Assembly (NCBI GenBank): GCA_019425015.1
Contig: JAHYYJ010000008.1
Coordinates: 63,889 to 127,888 of the forward strand
Length of the DNA: 64,000 nt
Direction: 5' to 3'
DNA from: Collinsella sp.
GTDB lineage: Bacteria > Actinomycetota > Coriobacteriia > Coriobacteriales > Coriobacteriaceae
The notes under the pieces were generated by a model, which saw only the letters and a list, made by a program, of their open reading frames with translations, ran no database searches and was not told where the DNA came from. Of the stretch, positions 55,695-63,037 are shown in pieces. Numbering within the stretch: the first letter of the stretch is position 1; every line of letters begins with the position of its first letter. A program made the position numbers and the translations under genes.

Positions 55695-55718
55695 TTAAGT
55701 TAGAAAAACCTAACTTTA
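55695..55718 (-). promoter_or_regulatory. Candidate iron-regulator palindrome upstream of feoB
   Basis: TTAAGTTAG, AAAAAC, CTAACTTTA: 7-bp arms around six bases, flanked by CTGCA and TGCAG. Its GTTAG/CTAAC halves resemble DtxR/IdeR boxes. Located between feoA and feoB. Confidence 0.5.
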
Positions 55719-55744
55719 TCTGCAGAAATATGCGCCGCGAGTCC

Positions 55745-55966
55745 TTACTGGACCTCGACGACGGCGGCCTCCTCCTTGCGGATGGAAAGCTCGTAGCCGC
55801 GCACGTTGATCTCGACCGGATCACCGAGCGGTGCAACCTTTACGACCTTGAACGAAGTGCCCTTGATGAGCCCCAGGTCCATGAGGTGGCGGCGCAGCGC
55901 GCCCTCACCGTGAAGCTTGACGATGGTAGAGCTCTCGCCCACCTTAACGTCACCCAACGTCTTCAT
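55745..55966 (-). CDS. feoA: FeoA family protein
   Basis: A 73-residue SH3-like protein that supports FeoB. The family core LRRHLMDLGLIKGTSFKVVK and DPVEINVRGYELSIRKEEA is complete. ATG at 55966 with AAAGGGGGA upstream. It is second of two FeoA-type genes in the operon. Confidence 0.92.
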   Translation of the reverse strand: MKTLGDVKVGESSTIVKLHGEGALRRHLMDLGLIKGTSFKVVKVAPLGDPVEINVRGYELSIRKEEAAVVEVQ

Positions 55967-56005
55967 TTACTTGTCCCCCTTTCAGTTTTTACAGAATGCT
56001 GCGGA

Positions 56006-56248
56006 CTAACCGACGGTCATGATGTGCATGGCAACCTTGGAATCGATGCCAAAGCGAGCGCCCAGCACCGTGACGATGATGTTGGCGCCACTCGAGCTCA
56101 CCACGTGGATCTCGCTGCCCTCGACAAAGCCGAGGTCCTTGAGGTGGTGCTTCATGTCCTCATTGCCCTTTACACGAGACACGCGCACGGTTTCGCCCGC
56201 CTTTACCATCGAAAGCGGCATAGCCGGCATCTGCGGTCCGCAAGACAT
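56006..56248 (-). CDS. feoA: FeoA family protein (second copy)
   Basis: An 80-residue FeoA-like protein with VRVSRVKGNEDMKHHLKDLG and ANIIVTVLGARFGIDSKVAM. The first 15 residues (MSCGPQMPAMPLSMV) are Met-rich with a Cys, perhaps metal-related. The two FeoA proteins differ greatly in sequence, so they may have separate roles rather than being a recent duplication. First gene of the feo operon, behind a long palindrome. Confidence 0.9.
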   Translation of the reverse strand: MSCGPQMPAMPLSMVKAGETVRVSRVKGNEDMKHHLKDLGFVEGSEIHVVSSSGANIIVTVLGARFGIDSKVAMHIMTVG

Positions 56249-56291
56249 GAGTGAGCTCCTAACGTCAGTTCGTCCTCAACATCGACGCAGC

Positions 56292-56345
56292 AAAAGTTAA
56301 CCACGTCTATGTTCGCTTTAGTAAACTAACACGTGGTTAACTTTT
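56292..56345 (-). promoter_or_regulatory. Long palindrome upstream of feo operon
   Basis: Perfect 15-base arms AAAAGTTAACCACGT (56292-56306) and complement (56331-56345) enclose TTAGTAAACTAA (56318-56329), itself a palindrome. The inner site resembles a DtxR/MntR-type operator in a position to control feoA. Confidence 0.55.
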
Positions 56346-56398
56346 TGGAAAGGGTCCTCATTCAGTTTTCGAAAAAGTTTCCTATACGAAACAAAAGA

Positions 56399-56429
56399 GG
56401 CACCGCAAAGACCATCTCTTTGCGGTGCC
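56399..56429 (-). terminator. Terminator downstream of HPr-like gene
   Basis: A perfect 13-bp stem, GGCACCGCAAAGA with TCTTTGCGGTGCC, followed on the minus strand by TCTTTTGTTTC. A CCTGTCCC-core sequence (56456-56466) sits between it and the gene. Confidence 0.75.
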
Positions 56430-56484
56430 TTGTCATACCAATTGATGCAACAAAGGGGCCTGTCCCCTTGTCACATTGTTGAGG

Positions 56485-56733
56485 TTAGAGCGAGAGGTTT
56501 CTGATCGATGTGACGCAGGAGGCCTCATCCACGCCCGAAACGCGGAACACGATGTCTTCGCCACATTCGCCGTAGAGAGCCATGAGCCCCATCACATCGC
56601 GGCCGTCGGTATGGCGATCGCCGATGCTGACCGATACGTTGCTACGATGCTTGGCAATGATGTCGTAGAGCAGCGCAACCGGGCGGGCATGCAGTCCCAA
56701 CGGATCTTTAATCGTCTTTGTAAACTCGACCAT
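56485..56733 (-). CDS. HPr-like phosphocarrier protein with Asp at the Ser46 position
   Basis: An 82-residue HPr-fold protein. DPLGLHARPVALL near residue 10 has the phosphorylatable His15 equivalent. The region that in Firmicutes HPr reads KSIMGVMSL, with regulatory Ser46, reads RDVMGLMAL, so Ser is replaced by Asp. The protein should accept phosphate from EI but not from HPr kinase. ATG at 56733 with GGGAGGGG upstream; an upstream extension in the same frame is non-conserved. It lies alone downstream of aspS, not beside ptsI. It could be the general HPr of this lineage or a Crh/NPr-like variant. Confidence 0.85.
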   Translation of the reverse strand: MVEFTKTIKDPLGLHARPVALLYDIIAKHRSNVSVSIGDRHTDGRDVMGLMALYGECGEDIVFRVSGVDEASCVTSIRNLSL

Positions 56734-56818
56734 GTCCCCTCCCACGACATCGCACATTCGGCCAGCAAACCCAGCCACGTGGTAGTTATTGTACGTTACC
56801 GGCGCACCCCCGTCCCAC

Positions 56819-56853
56819 AAAAAACGAGGGAAGGCGCGCGTCCTTCCCTCGTT
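56819..56853 (-). terminator. Terminator of aspS
   Basis: A perfect 12-bp stem, AACGAGGGAAGG with CCTTCCCTCGTT, followed on the minus strand by TTTTTT, 24 bp after the aspS stop. Confidence 0.88.
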
Positions 56854-56876
56854 GCGGGCAATAGGTAGCCGCTCGC

Positions 56877-58664
56877 CTACATCAGGCGCAGGCTGACGTC
56901 CTTGAGCTGGGCGCCGGAAACGGCACTCGGAGCACCCGACATGAGGTCGGAGCCGCTGGCCGTCTTGGGGAACGCCATGACGTCGCGGATGGAGTCGGAA
57001 CCGGTGAGCAGCATGCACACGCGGTCCAGACCCAGAGCGAAACCGCCCATCGGGGGCGCACCAAACTTGAGGGCCTCCATGAGGAAGCCGAACTGCGACT
57101 CGGCGCGCTCCTCGGTAAAGCCCAGGAGCTTGAGCATGGACATCTGCATCTCGGCGTTGTGGATACGCATACCGCCGCCGCCGGCCTCAAAGCCGTCCAT
57201 GACAAAGTCGTAGGTGCAGGAACCGGCTGCCAGCGGGTCGGCCTCGATCTTGGCGATGTCGGTCTCGGTCGGCAGGGTAAAGGGCTGGTGCTCGGCTGCA
57301 TAGGCCTTGCGGTCCTCGTCCCAGTGGAACAGCGGGAAGTTGACGACCCACAGGAAGTCGTGGCCCTCGCGCTTGATCTCGAGCGCGTTGGCCATGTGGG
57401 AACGCATGCCGCCCAGAATCTCGTCAGAGAGCAGGCGCGGGCCGGCGGCGAACATCACAAGGTCGCCGGGCTCGACGCCCATGCGCTCGCGCAGAGCTGC
57501 CATCTCCTCGTCCGAGAAGAACTTGACGATGGGGCTGTTGATGGAGCCGTCCTCGCGGAAGGCGATCCATGCCAGGCCCTTGGCGCCAAACGTGGAGGCC
57601 ACGCCGGCGAGCTTATCGATCTTGGCACGTGCCCAGGCACCGGCGCCCTTGGCGTTGATGGCCTTGACGACGGAGCCCTCCTCGTTTGCGGCAGTCGCAA
57701 AGACCTTGAACTTGGAGTTGGCGAAGATGTCGGTCAGGTCGACCAAGTGCATGCCATAGCGGGTATCGGGCTTGTCGGAGCCATAGGTGTCCATGGCCTC
57801 CCAGTAGTCCATGCGACGCAGCGGGGTGGGCATCTCGACACCCATGCGGCCGAAGGCGTCGGCCAGGACCTCTTCGAGCGCGCTCATAACGTCGTTCTGG
57901 TCCACGAAGGACATCTCGATATCGACCTGGGTGAACTCGGGCTGACGGTCGGCACGCAGGTCCTCATCGCGGAAGCACTTGGCAACCTGGTAGTAGCGCT
58001 CGACGCCACCGACCATGAGCAGCTGCTTCAGGAGCTGCGGGGACTGCGGCAGGGCGTAGAAGTTGCCCGGCTGGATGCGGCTGGGGACGATGAAGTCGCG
58101 GGCACCCTCGGGCGTGGACTTGAACAGGGAGGGCGTCTCGACCTCCATGAACTCACGGTTGTGCAGCGCCTCGCGAATGGCAAAGGTAAAGTCGGAGCGC
58201 AGCTTGAGGTTGGCCATCATCTCGGGACGACGGAGGTCCAGATAGCGATAGCGCAGACGGGTGTCCTCGCTGGTCTCGATGCCGTCCTCGATTTGGAACG
58301 GCGGGGTGATGGACGTGTTGAGCACCTCGGCGTGGTCGGTCAGGACCTCGATCTCGCCGGTCGCGAGCTTGGTGTTGGTGGTCTCCTCGCCACGGGCGCG
58401 CACGACGCCGTGGATCTTGATGGGCCACTCGGGACGCATGGTCTCGGCGATCTTAAAGGCGTCGCCGTCGGAGTGCTCGGGGTCGAAGGTGAGCTGCGTG
58501 ATACCCTCGCGGTCGCGAAGGTCGCAGAAGATAAGGCCGCCGTGGTCGCGGCGACGGCTCACCCAACCGGTGAGGGTGACCTCTTCGCCCACGTTCTCGC
58601 TGCGAAGCTCGCCGCAGGTACGGGTGTGCATGGAATGCTCGTCGATGGGACGGGTCTGGCTCAT
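56877..58664 (-). CDS. aspS: Aspartyl-tRNA synthetase
   Basis: A 595-residue class IIb synthetase of bacterial type. The N-terminal OB-fold anticodon domain has TLTGWVSRRRDHGGLIFCDLRDREG. The catalytic core has TRLRYRYLDLRRPEM, SRIQPGNFYALPQSPQLLKQLLM-type motif 2 region (FRDEDLRADRQPEFTQVDIE) and motif 3 GFALGLDRVCMLLTG. The GAD insertion domain (about residues 300-420) marks it as the bacterial form. ATG at 58664 has AAAGGAGGATCACTGG upstream. No amidotransferase gene is nearby, so discriminating status is not decided. Confidence 0.96.
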   Translation of the reverse strand: MSQTRPIDEHSMHTRTCGELRSENVGEEVTLTGWVSRRRDHGGLIFCDLRDREGITQLTFDPEHSDGDAFKIAETMRPEWPIKIHGVVRARGEETTNTKLATGEIEVLTDHAEVLNTSITPPFQIEDGIETSEDTRLRYRYLDLRRPEMMANLKLRSDFTFAIREALHNREFMEVETPSLFKSTPEGARDFIVPSRIQPGNFYALPQSPQLLKQLLMVGGVERYYQVAKCFRDEDLRADRQPEFTQVDIEMSFVDQNDVMSALEEVLADAFGRMGVEMPTPLRRMDYWEAMDTYGSDKPDTRYGMHLVDLTDIFANSKFKVFATAANEEGSVVKAINAKGAGAWARAKIDKLAGVASTFGAKGLAWIAFREDGSINSPIVKFFSDEEMAALRERMGVEPGDLVMFAAGPRLLSDEILGGMRSHMANALEIKREGHDFLWVVNFPLFHWDEDRKAYAAEHQPFTLPTETDIAKIEADPLAAGSCTYDFVMDGFEAGGGGMRIHNAEMQMSMLKLLGFTEERAESQFGFLMEALKFGAPPMGGFALGLDRVCMLLTGSDSIRDVMAFPKTASGSDLMSGAPSAVSGAQLKDVSLRLM

Positions 58665-58920
58665 ACCAGTGATCCTCCTTTATGGATCTGTGCCGCCCCG
58701 TGTCGTTCCGGGCGGCGTCGTACAGATTTGCCCGGCCTGCGTAAACCGCGCAGCCAGACATGGCGTTCTATCTTATCGCACCTGTGTCGATGTGCCGCGG
58801 AAAAGTAGCTCCTGCCCAAAGACTTGACGGAGACGAAACAATTGACGCGCCGCGGCACCCGCCCGCGCTCGTCACGTGCGACAATGTGCCCCAATACAAC
58901 TGCACTCGGAAAGGCCCGTC

Positions 58921-59556
58921 ATGACCGCACGCCTCATCGTTATGGATATCGACTCCACGCTCATCAACCAGGAGGTCATCGACCTGTTGGGCGAGGAGGC
59001 CGGCGTAGGCGAGCAGGTGGCACAGATCACTGAGCGCGCCATGCGCGGCGAGCTTGACTTTAAGCAGGCGCTCGAGGAGCGCGTGGGGCTGCTTGCCGGC
59101 TTGGACGAGAGCGCGTTCGAGCGCACCTTTGAGCGTGTGACGTTTACCCCCGGCGCGCTGGAGCTTGTGCGCTCGGCGCACAGCAAGGGCTGGAAGGTCG
59201 GCGTGGTAAGCGGCGGCTTTCACGAGGTCGCCGATAAGATCGTGACCGCCGCGGGCATCGATTTTTGCCTGGCTAACCGCCTGGAGGTCGTGGACGGCAA
59301 GCTCACGGGTAAGCTGGCGGCAGACATCGTGACCAAGGAGTCCAAGCTCATCCAGCTGCTGGACTGGGCAGTTGAGTGCGGCGTCGACATGGCCCATACG
59401 GTCGCTATTGGCGACGGGGCAAATGACATCCCCATGATCCAGGCCGCAGGCACGGGCATCGCATTTTGCGCCAAGCCAAAGACGCGCGAGGCGGCCCCGT
59501 TTGCCATCGACGAGCGCAACCTGATGCTCGCCATGGACATCATCCTGCGCGACTAG
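58921..59556 (+). CDS. serB: Phosphoserine phosphatase (SerB-type HAD)
   Basis: A 211-residue HAD phosphatase of the SerB group, forming serine from phosphoserine. Motif I is MDIDSTLINQEVIDLLGEEAG (DxDxT type), motif II VVSGGF, the Lys of motif III in VTKESKLIQL, motif IV GDGANDIPMIQAAG. Four-helix cap residues follow motif I as in SerB. The start at 58921 has GGAAAGG upstream. It lacks the N-terminal ACT domain some SerB proteins carry. Standalone plus-strand gene ahead of the lar cluster. Confidence 0.88.
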   Translation: MTARLIVMDIDSTLINQEVIDLLGEEAGVGEQVAQITERAMRGELDFKQALEERVGLLAGLDESAFERTFERVTFTPGALELVRSAHSKGWKVGVVSGGFHEVADKIVTAAGIDFCLANRLEVVDGKLTGKLAADIVTKESKLIQLLDWAVECGVDMAHTVAIGDGANDIPMIQAAGTGIAFCAKPKTREAAPFAIDERNLMLAMDIILRD

Positions 59557-59592
59557 TCAATCCATCTAACAATTGAATCAGTCTGTCCTATA

Positions 59593-59626
59593 GTTTCCGA
59601 ACAATTTTGTCTTAGTGTTCGGAAAC
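59593..59626 (+). promoter_or_regulatory. 34-bp palindrome upstream of larB
   Basis: GTTTCCGAACA (59593-59603) and its exact complement TGTTCGGAAAC (59616-59626) are separated by 12 bp, about 45 bp before the larB start. A possible TAGACT -10 lies at 59642-59647. It could be the operator of the TetR regulator encoded in this operon. Confidence 0.55.
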
Positions 59627-59670
59627 ATACCCTTTGAGTGCTAGACTTTGCGCCGTCGAAGGGAACATAT

Positions 59671-60453
59671 ATGGATAAGCGAGATCTTGAGCAATTGCTG
59701 AGCGATGTTGCCGGCGGAGCAGTCACCCCTGCCGACGCCCTCACGCGCATCCAGACGGCTCCGACCGCCGATTTGGGCTTTGCGCAGCTCGATCTTTCGC
59801 GCGGGGTGCGCCAGGGAGCCGGCGAGGTTGTCTACGGGGCCGGTAAAATCGCCGATCAGATTGCCGCCATTATCGAAGCACTGCGCGATGCCGGCCAGGA
59901 GCGCATCCTGGTCACGCGCCTGGATGCCGAAAAAGCCGCGCGCACCGCTGAGCTTCTCGGCAACGGCATCGACCTGGGATATGTCCCGGACGCACAGCTC
60001 GCCCTCGTGGGCGGCAAGCCCTCCCCTACCGGCAACGGACGCATCGTCGTCGCCTGCGCCGGCACGAGCGACCTGCCCGTCGCCGAGGAAGCCGCGTTGA
60101 CGGCCGAGTTCTATGGCAACGAGGTCGACCGCCTCTACGACGTAGGTGTCGCCGGCCTGCACCGCCTACTCGCGCATGCCGAGGAGCTTGCTCGGGCGCA
60201 GGTGGTCATCGCCATCGCCGGCATGGAGGGCGCACTGGCGAGCGTTGTCGGCGGCCTGGTAAGCTGTCCGGTCATAGCCGTTCCCACCAGCGTGGGTTAC
60301 GGCGCGAGCTTTGGTGGCGTAGCCGCGCTGCTCGCCATGCTCAACTCCTGCGCCAGCGGCGTTTCGGTCGTCAATATCGACAACGGCTTTGGTGCCGCCT
60401 ACCAGGCAAGTCTTATCAATCATCTGAGCGCCGGCACGCCCTGCGCCCGTTAA
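59671..60453 (+). CDS. larB: Nickel-pincer cofactor biosynthesis protein LarB
   Basis: A 260-residue protein with PurE-like C-terminal half. LarB carboxylates and hydrolyses nicotinic acid adenine dinucleotide, the first step to the nickel-pincer nucleotide of lactate racemase. Family marks: LDLSRGVRQGAGEVVYGAGK, ILVTRLDAEKA, VACAGTSDLPVAEEAALTA, GVAGLHRLL, AGMEGALASVVGGL and PTSVGYGASFGGVAALLAML. ATG at 59671 with GAAGGGAA upstream. It is followed 10 bp later by larC1; larA and larD lie on the opposite strand 2 kb away. Confidence 0.93.
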   Translation: MDKRDLEQLLSDVAGGAVTPADALTRIQTAPTADLGFAQLDLSRGVRQGAGEVVYGAGKIADQIAAIIEALRDAGQERILVTRLDAEKAARTAELLGNGIDLGYVPDAQLALVGGKPSPTGNGRIVVACAGTSDLPVAEEAALTAEFYGNEVDRLYDVGVAGLHRLLAHAEELARAQVVIAIAGMEGALASVVGGLVSCPVIAVPTSVGYGASFGGVAALLAMLNSCASGVSVVNIDNGFGAAYQASLINHLSAGTPCAR

Positions 60454-60463
60454 GGAGCATTCC

Positions 60464-61414
60464 ATGTCCAATCATCAGCACACGCTTATCATCGACGGCA
60501 CCTCGGGCATCAGCGGCGATATGACCGTCGCGGCCCTGCTCGACCTAGGCGCCAGCGAGGAGCACCTGCGCCTGCAGCTCGCCACGCTGCCGGTCGACGG
60601 CTTTACGATCGCCGTCACACGCGTAAGCAAGCATGGCATCGACGCCTGCGACTTTGACGTCCAGCTTGCAGAGGAGCTCGAGAACCACGATCACGATATG
60701 GCCTGGCTCTACGGCAACGAAGCAGCTGCCGAGCACACGCACGAGCATGAGCACCACCATCATGATCATGGCGAGCACGAACACGAGCACTGCCACGAGC
60801 ATGACCACGACCACGAGCATGACCACGACCACGACCACGACCACGGCCACGACCACGACCACGAGGGCCACCATCACGCCCACCACCATCACCACCGTTC
60901 TTTGGCGGACGTCACCGCCATCATCGATGGCTCGCAGCTAAGCGATGGCGCCAAGCGTCGCGCGCTCGCCATTTTTACCGCGCTCGCCGCCGCCGAGGCC
61001 AAGGCCCACGGCAAAACGCCCAAGACCGTCATGTTCCACGAGGTGGGCGCCGTCGACTCCATCATCGACGTCTGCTCTGTTGCCATCTGCCTCGATGACC
61101 TGGGTATTGAGGACATCGTGGTCGAGTCGCTCTCCGAGGGTCACGGTACCATCCGCTGTGCCCACGGTCTCATGCCCATTCCCGTCCCCGCTGTCGTCAA
61201 CCTGTGCCAGGCGGGCAATATCGTCCTCACGCCCGCACCAGTCGCCGGCGAGCTTGTGACGCCCACGGGCGCCGCCATCGTCGCCGCACTGCGCACGTCC
61301 GAGCACCTGCCGGCCCGCTACCGCATCGAGGCCGTCGGCTACGGCGCCGGTAAGCGCCCCTACGAGGGCTGCTCCGGCACGCTCCGCTGTCTGCTCGTTC
61401 ACGCGGACGCATAG
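60464..61414 (+). CDS. larC1: LarC1 part of nickel insertase, with long His-rich insert and no LarC2
   Basis: A 316-residue LarC N-terminal region, the nickel-inserting enzyme of pincer cofactor synthesis. LIIDGTSGISGDMTVAALLD and VMFHEVGAVDSIIDV are diagnostic; LTPAPVAGELVTPTGAA and GYGAGKRPYEG lie near the end. A stretch around residues 85-145 is almost entirely His, Asp and Glu (HEHDHDHEHDHDHDHD type), a probable Ni storage loop. The protein ends right after the C1 domain, and the next gene starts 3 bp later, so the C2 domain that binds CTP and completes LarC elsewhere is absent here. It may be encoded elsewhere. AAGGAG precedes the ATG. Confidence 0.9.
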   Translation: MSNHQHTLIIDGTSGISGDMTVAALLDLGASEEHLRLQLATLPVDGFTIAVTRVSKHGIDACDFDVQLAEELENHDHDMAWLYGNEAAAEHTHEHEHHHHDHGEHEHEHCHEHDHDHEHDHDHDHDHGHDHDHEGHHHAHHHHHRSLADVTAIIDGSQLSDGAKRRALAIFTALAAAEAKAHGKTPKTVMFHEVGAVDSIIDVCSVAICLDDLGIEDIVVESLSEGHGTIRCAHGLMPIPVPAVVNLCQAGNIVLTPAPVAGELVTPTGAAIVAALRTSEHLPARYRIEAVGYGAGKRPYEGCSGTLRCLLVHADA

Positions 61415-61416
61415 CC

Positions 61417-61956
61417 ATGGATGCCCGCAAGGCAAAAAGCCGCGCCGCCATCGTCGCGGCGTTCTCCGAACTGCTGCGCGAAGAGGACTACGGCAAGATC
61501 ACCGTCGGCGACATCATCGCTCACGCCCATGTGGGTCGAGCCACGTTCTACGGTCTCTTCAAGAGCAAGGATGACCTACTGTCCGAACTCGTGAGCGACA
61601 TCTGCACCCACGCCCTCGACGACGATGGCACACCGCTCGACGACCCACTCGTGCAGGTCGAGCATATCCTCAACAACCTCTGGGAGCGCCGCCAGGGCGT
61701 CCGAGCCCTCGTAGCCGGCGCCGGCTCACGCGTCTTCGCTGACTGCTTACGCAAGACCATCATGTCACGAGCAGCCGAAACCGTCCCTACCGACCCCACA
61801 GGTCCCGCTGGCACTATGGACCGCAGCTTCCTACTACACCACATAGCCTCAAGCTTCGTAGGAATGGTCCAATGGTGGACCTGGCACAACTTCGAGGCAG
61901 ATAAGACCGACGTAGCCAAAGACTACCTATCAGCCATTAAGCCCCTCTTCAACTAA
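61417..61956 (+). CDS. TetR/AcrR-family regulator
   Basis: A 179-residue regulator. The N-terminal TetR helix-turn-helix is IVAAFSELLREEDYGKITVG, DIIAHAHVGRATFYGLFKSK. The C-terminal helical domain is of the type with two helices before a hydrophobic core (HHIASSFVGMVQWWTWHN). It starts 3 bp after larC1, so it belongs to the lar operon and may respond to lactate or another ligand; the palindrome upstream of larB is a candidate target. In lactobacilli lar genes are controlled by a Crp-family protein, LarR, so this is a different arrangement. Confidence 0.85.
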   Translation: MDARKAKSRAAIVAAFSELLREEDYGKITVGDIIAHAHVGRATFYGLFKSKDDLLSELVSDICTHALDDDGTPLDDPLVQVEHILNNLWERRQGVRALVAGAGSRVFADCLRKTIMSRAAETVPTDPTGPAGTMDRSFLLHHIASSFVGMVQWWTWHNFEADKTDVAKDYLSAIKPLFN

Positions 61957-62110
61957 GTAAGAAGCTCATCCCAAAGCACCGCCCCACCCCAAGGCGCCAC
62001 GCATCCCAAAGTGTCAACAACAGCTCAACGCCCCTATCAGCAACAAGCCCCTCCCATCCAAATACAGATATATGTTGGGTTGCTTGCTCGAGCGCAGCAA
62101 AGATCCCGCA

Positions 62111-62235
62111 GCTGGCCGCATGGGGTAACTTCCCAGCGCATTCCGCAGGACGCAAAAAGGCTCGCCGCACGAAGTGCACAGCGAGCCTTTTTGCATGTCC
62201 GAGGACGCGCTGGGAAGTTACCCCATGCGGCCAGC
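62111..62235. terminator. Double terminator hairpin nested in perfect 29-bp inverted repeat
   Basis: The inner stem GCAAAAAGGCTCGC (62152-62165) with 62181-62194 is a bidirectional terminator between convergent tetR and larD. The outer arms, GCTGGCCGCATGGGGTAACT and onward (62111-62139 with 62207-62235), are 29 bp and perfectly complementary. The 150 bp before it (61957-62110) hold nothing recognisable. Confidence 0.85.
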
Positions 62236-62256
62236 GGACAACTATGTAGCCTTCGA

Positions 62257-62988
62257 CTAGAACATGCCCAAGAAGCCATGCACAAACAGCGCGGCCACAA
62301 TAGCACCGACAAACGGAGCGATGCCAGGAACGAGCAGGCCGTACTTCCAGTTGTTGTCAGCCTTGTTCTTGATCGGCAGCACCTGATAGGCCATGCGAGG
62401 ACCAAGGTCACGCGCCTGGTTCATGGCGAAGCCGGTGATGCCGCCCATGCCCATGCCAACGGCCCAAACGATCAGACCGACGCAGATTGCGAGCATCAGA
62501 ACGTTCTCGCCGGCGCGGCTAGCGGCAGCAAGGATGGCGCTGATGAACACAAAAGTGCAGATAGCCTCGCAGAAGAAGTTACGGGCATAGTTCGTACCCT
62601 CGGTGGTGGGGTTGGTCGAGAAAATGTTGCGCTGGGCAATGGGGTCGACGACGCCCTCGGAAGCCTTGAACTCATCGGCATACATAAACCAAGCGATTAC
62701 GGCACCCACAAAGCCGCCGAGCATATCGGCAAGCATAAAGGGGATGCAGTTGCCCCACGGCACCAAGCCGACGATGCACTGGGCAAGCACCATAGCCGGG
62801 TTCATGCACACGGCGCCGCCAAAGACAAACAGGCAGACCGAGATGCCAAAAGACCAAGTGGTGATGGCAAACATGTGACCGGAGCCCTGATACTTGGTGC
62901 CTTTGAGCACGGTATCGCAGTGCACGCCCACGCCAAAGACGATCATGAGGGCCGTCGCGCCGAATTCGCAGAGGAGTTTGGTAAGCAT
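62257..62988 (-). CDS. larD: MIP/aquaporin-family channel, probable lactic acid channel LarD
   Basis: A 243-residue membrane protein with six spans and two half-helix motifs. The first is standard MNPAMVLAQ; the second is MNQARDLGPR, with Gln in place of Pro in the usual NPARD. Long loops (DEFKASEGVVDPIAQRNIFS) resemble GlpF/LarD. LarD transports both lactic acid isomers in lactobacilli; larA lies 50 bp upstream on the same strand, so this is LarD rather than a glycerol facilitator. ATG at 62988 in TAAGGTTTTATG context with a weak ribosome site. Confidence 0.88.
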   Translation of the reverse strand: MLTKLLCEFGATALMIVFGVGVHCDTVLKGTKYQGSGHMFAITTWSFGISVCLFVFGGAVCMNPAMVLAQCIVGLVPWGNCIPFMLADMLGGFVGAVIAWFMYADEFKASEGVVDPIAQRNIFSTNPTTEGTNYARNFFCEAICTFVFISAILAAASRAGENVLMLAICVGLIVWAVGMGMGGITGFAMNQARDLGPRMAYQVLPIKNKADNNWKYGLLVPGIAPFVGAIVAALFVHGFLGMF

Positions 62989-63037
62989 AAAACCTTATCT
63001 TTCTTATCGGTTACAAACGATTCGTTTAAGCCGCGCA

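Noticed and set aside
52997..56254. 1,085-residue plus-strand frame across feo genes
   Set aside because: Antisense to feoB, both feoA genes and the accessory gene; no coherent domain.
60720..60900. Dense CAC/GAC repeat resembling a tandem repeat or CRISPR
   Set aside because: It encodes the His/Asp-rich loop of LarC1 in frame; there are no spacers.
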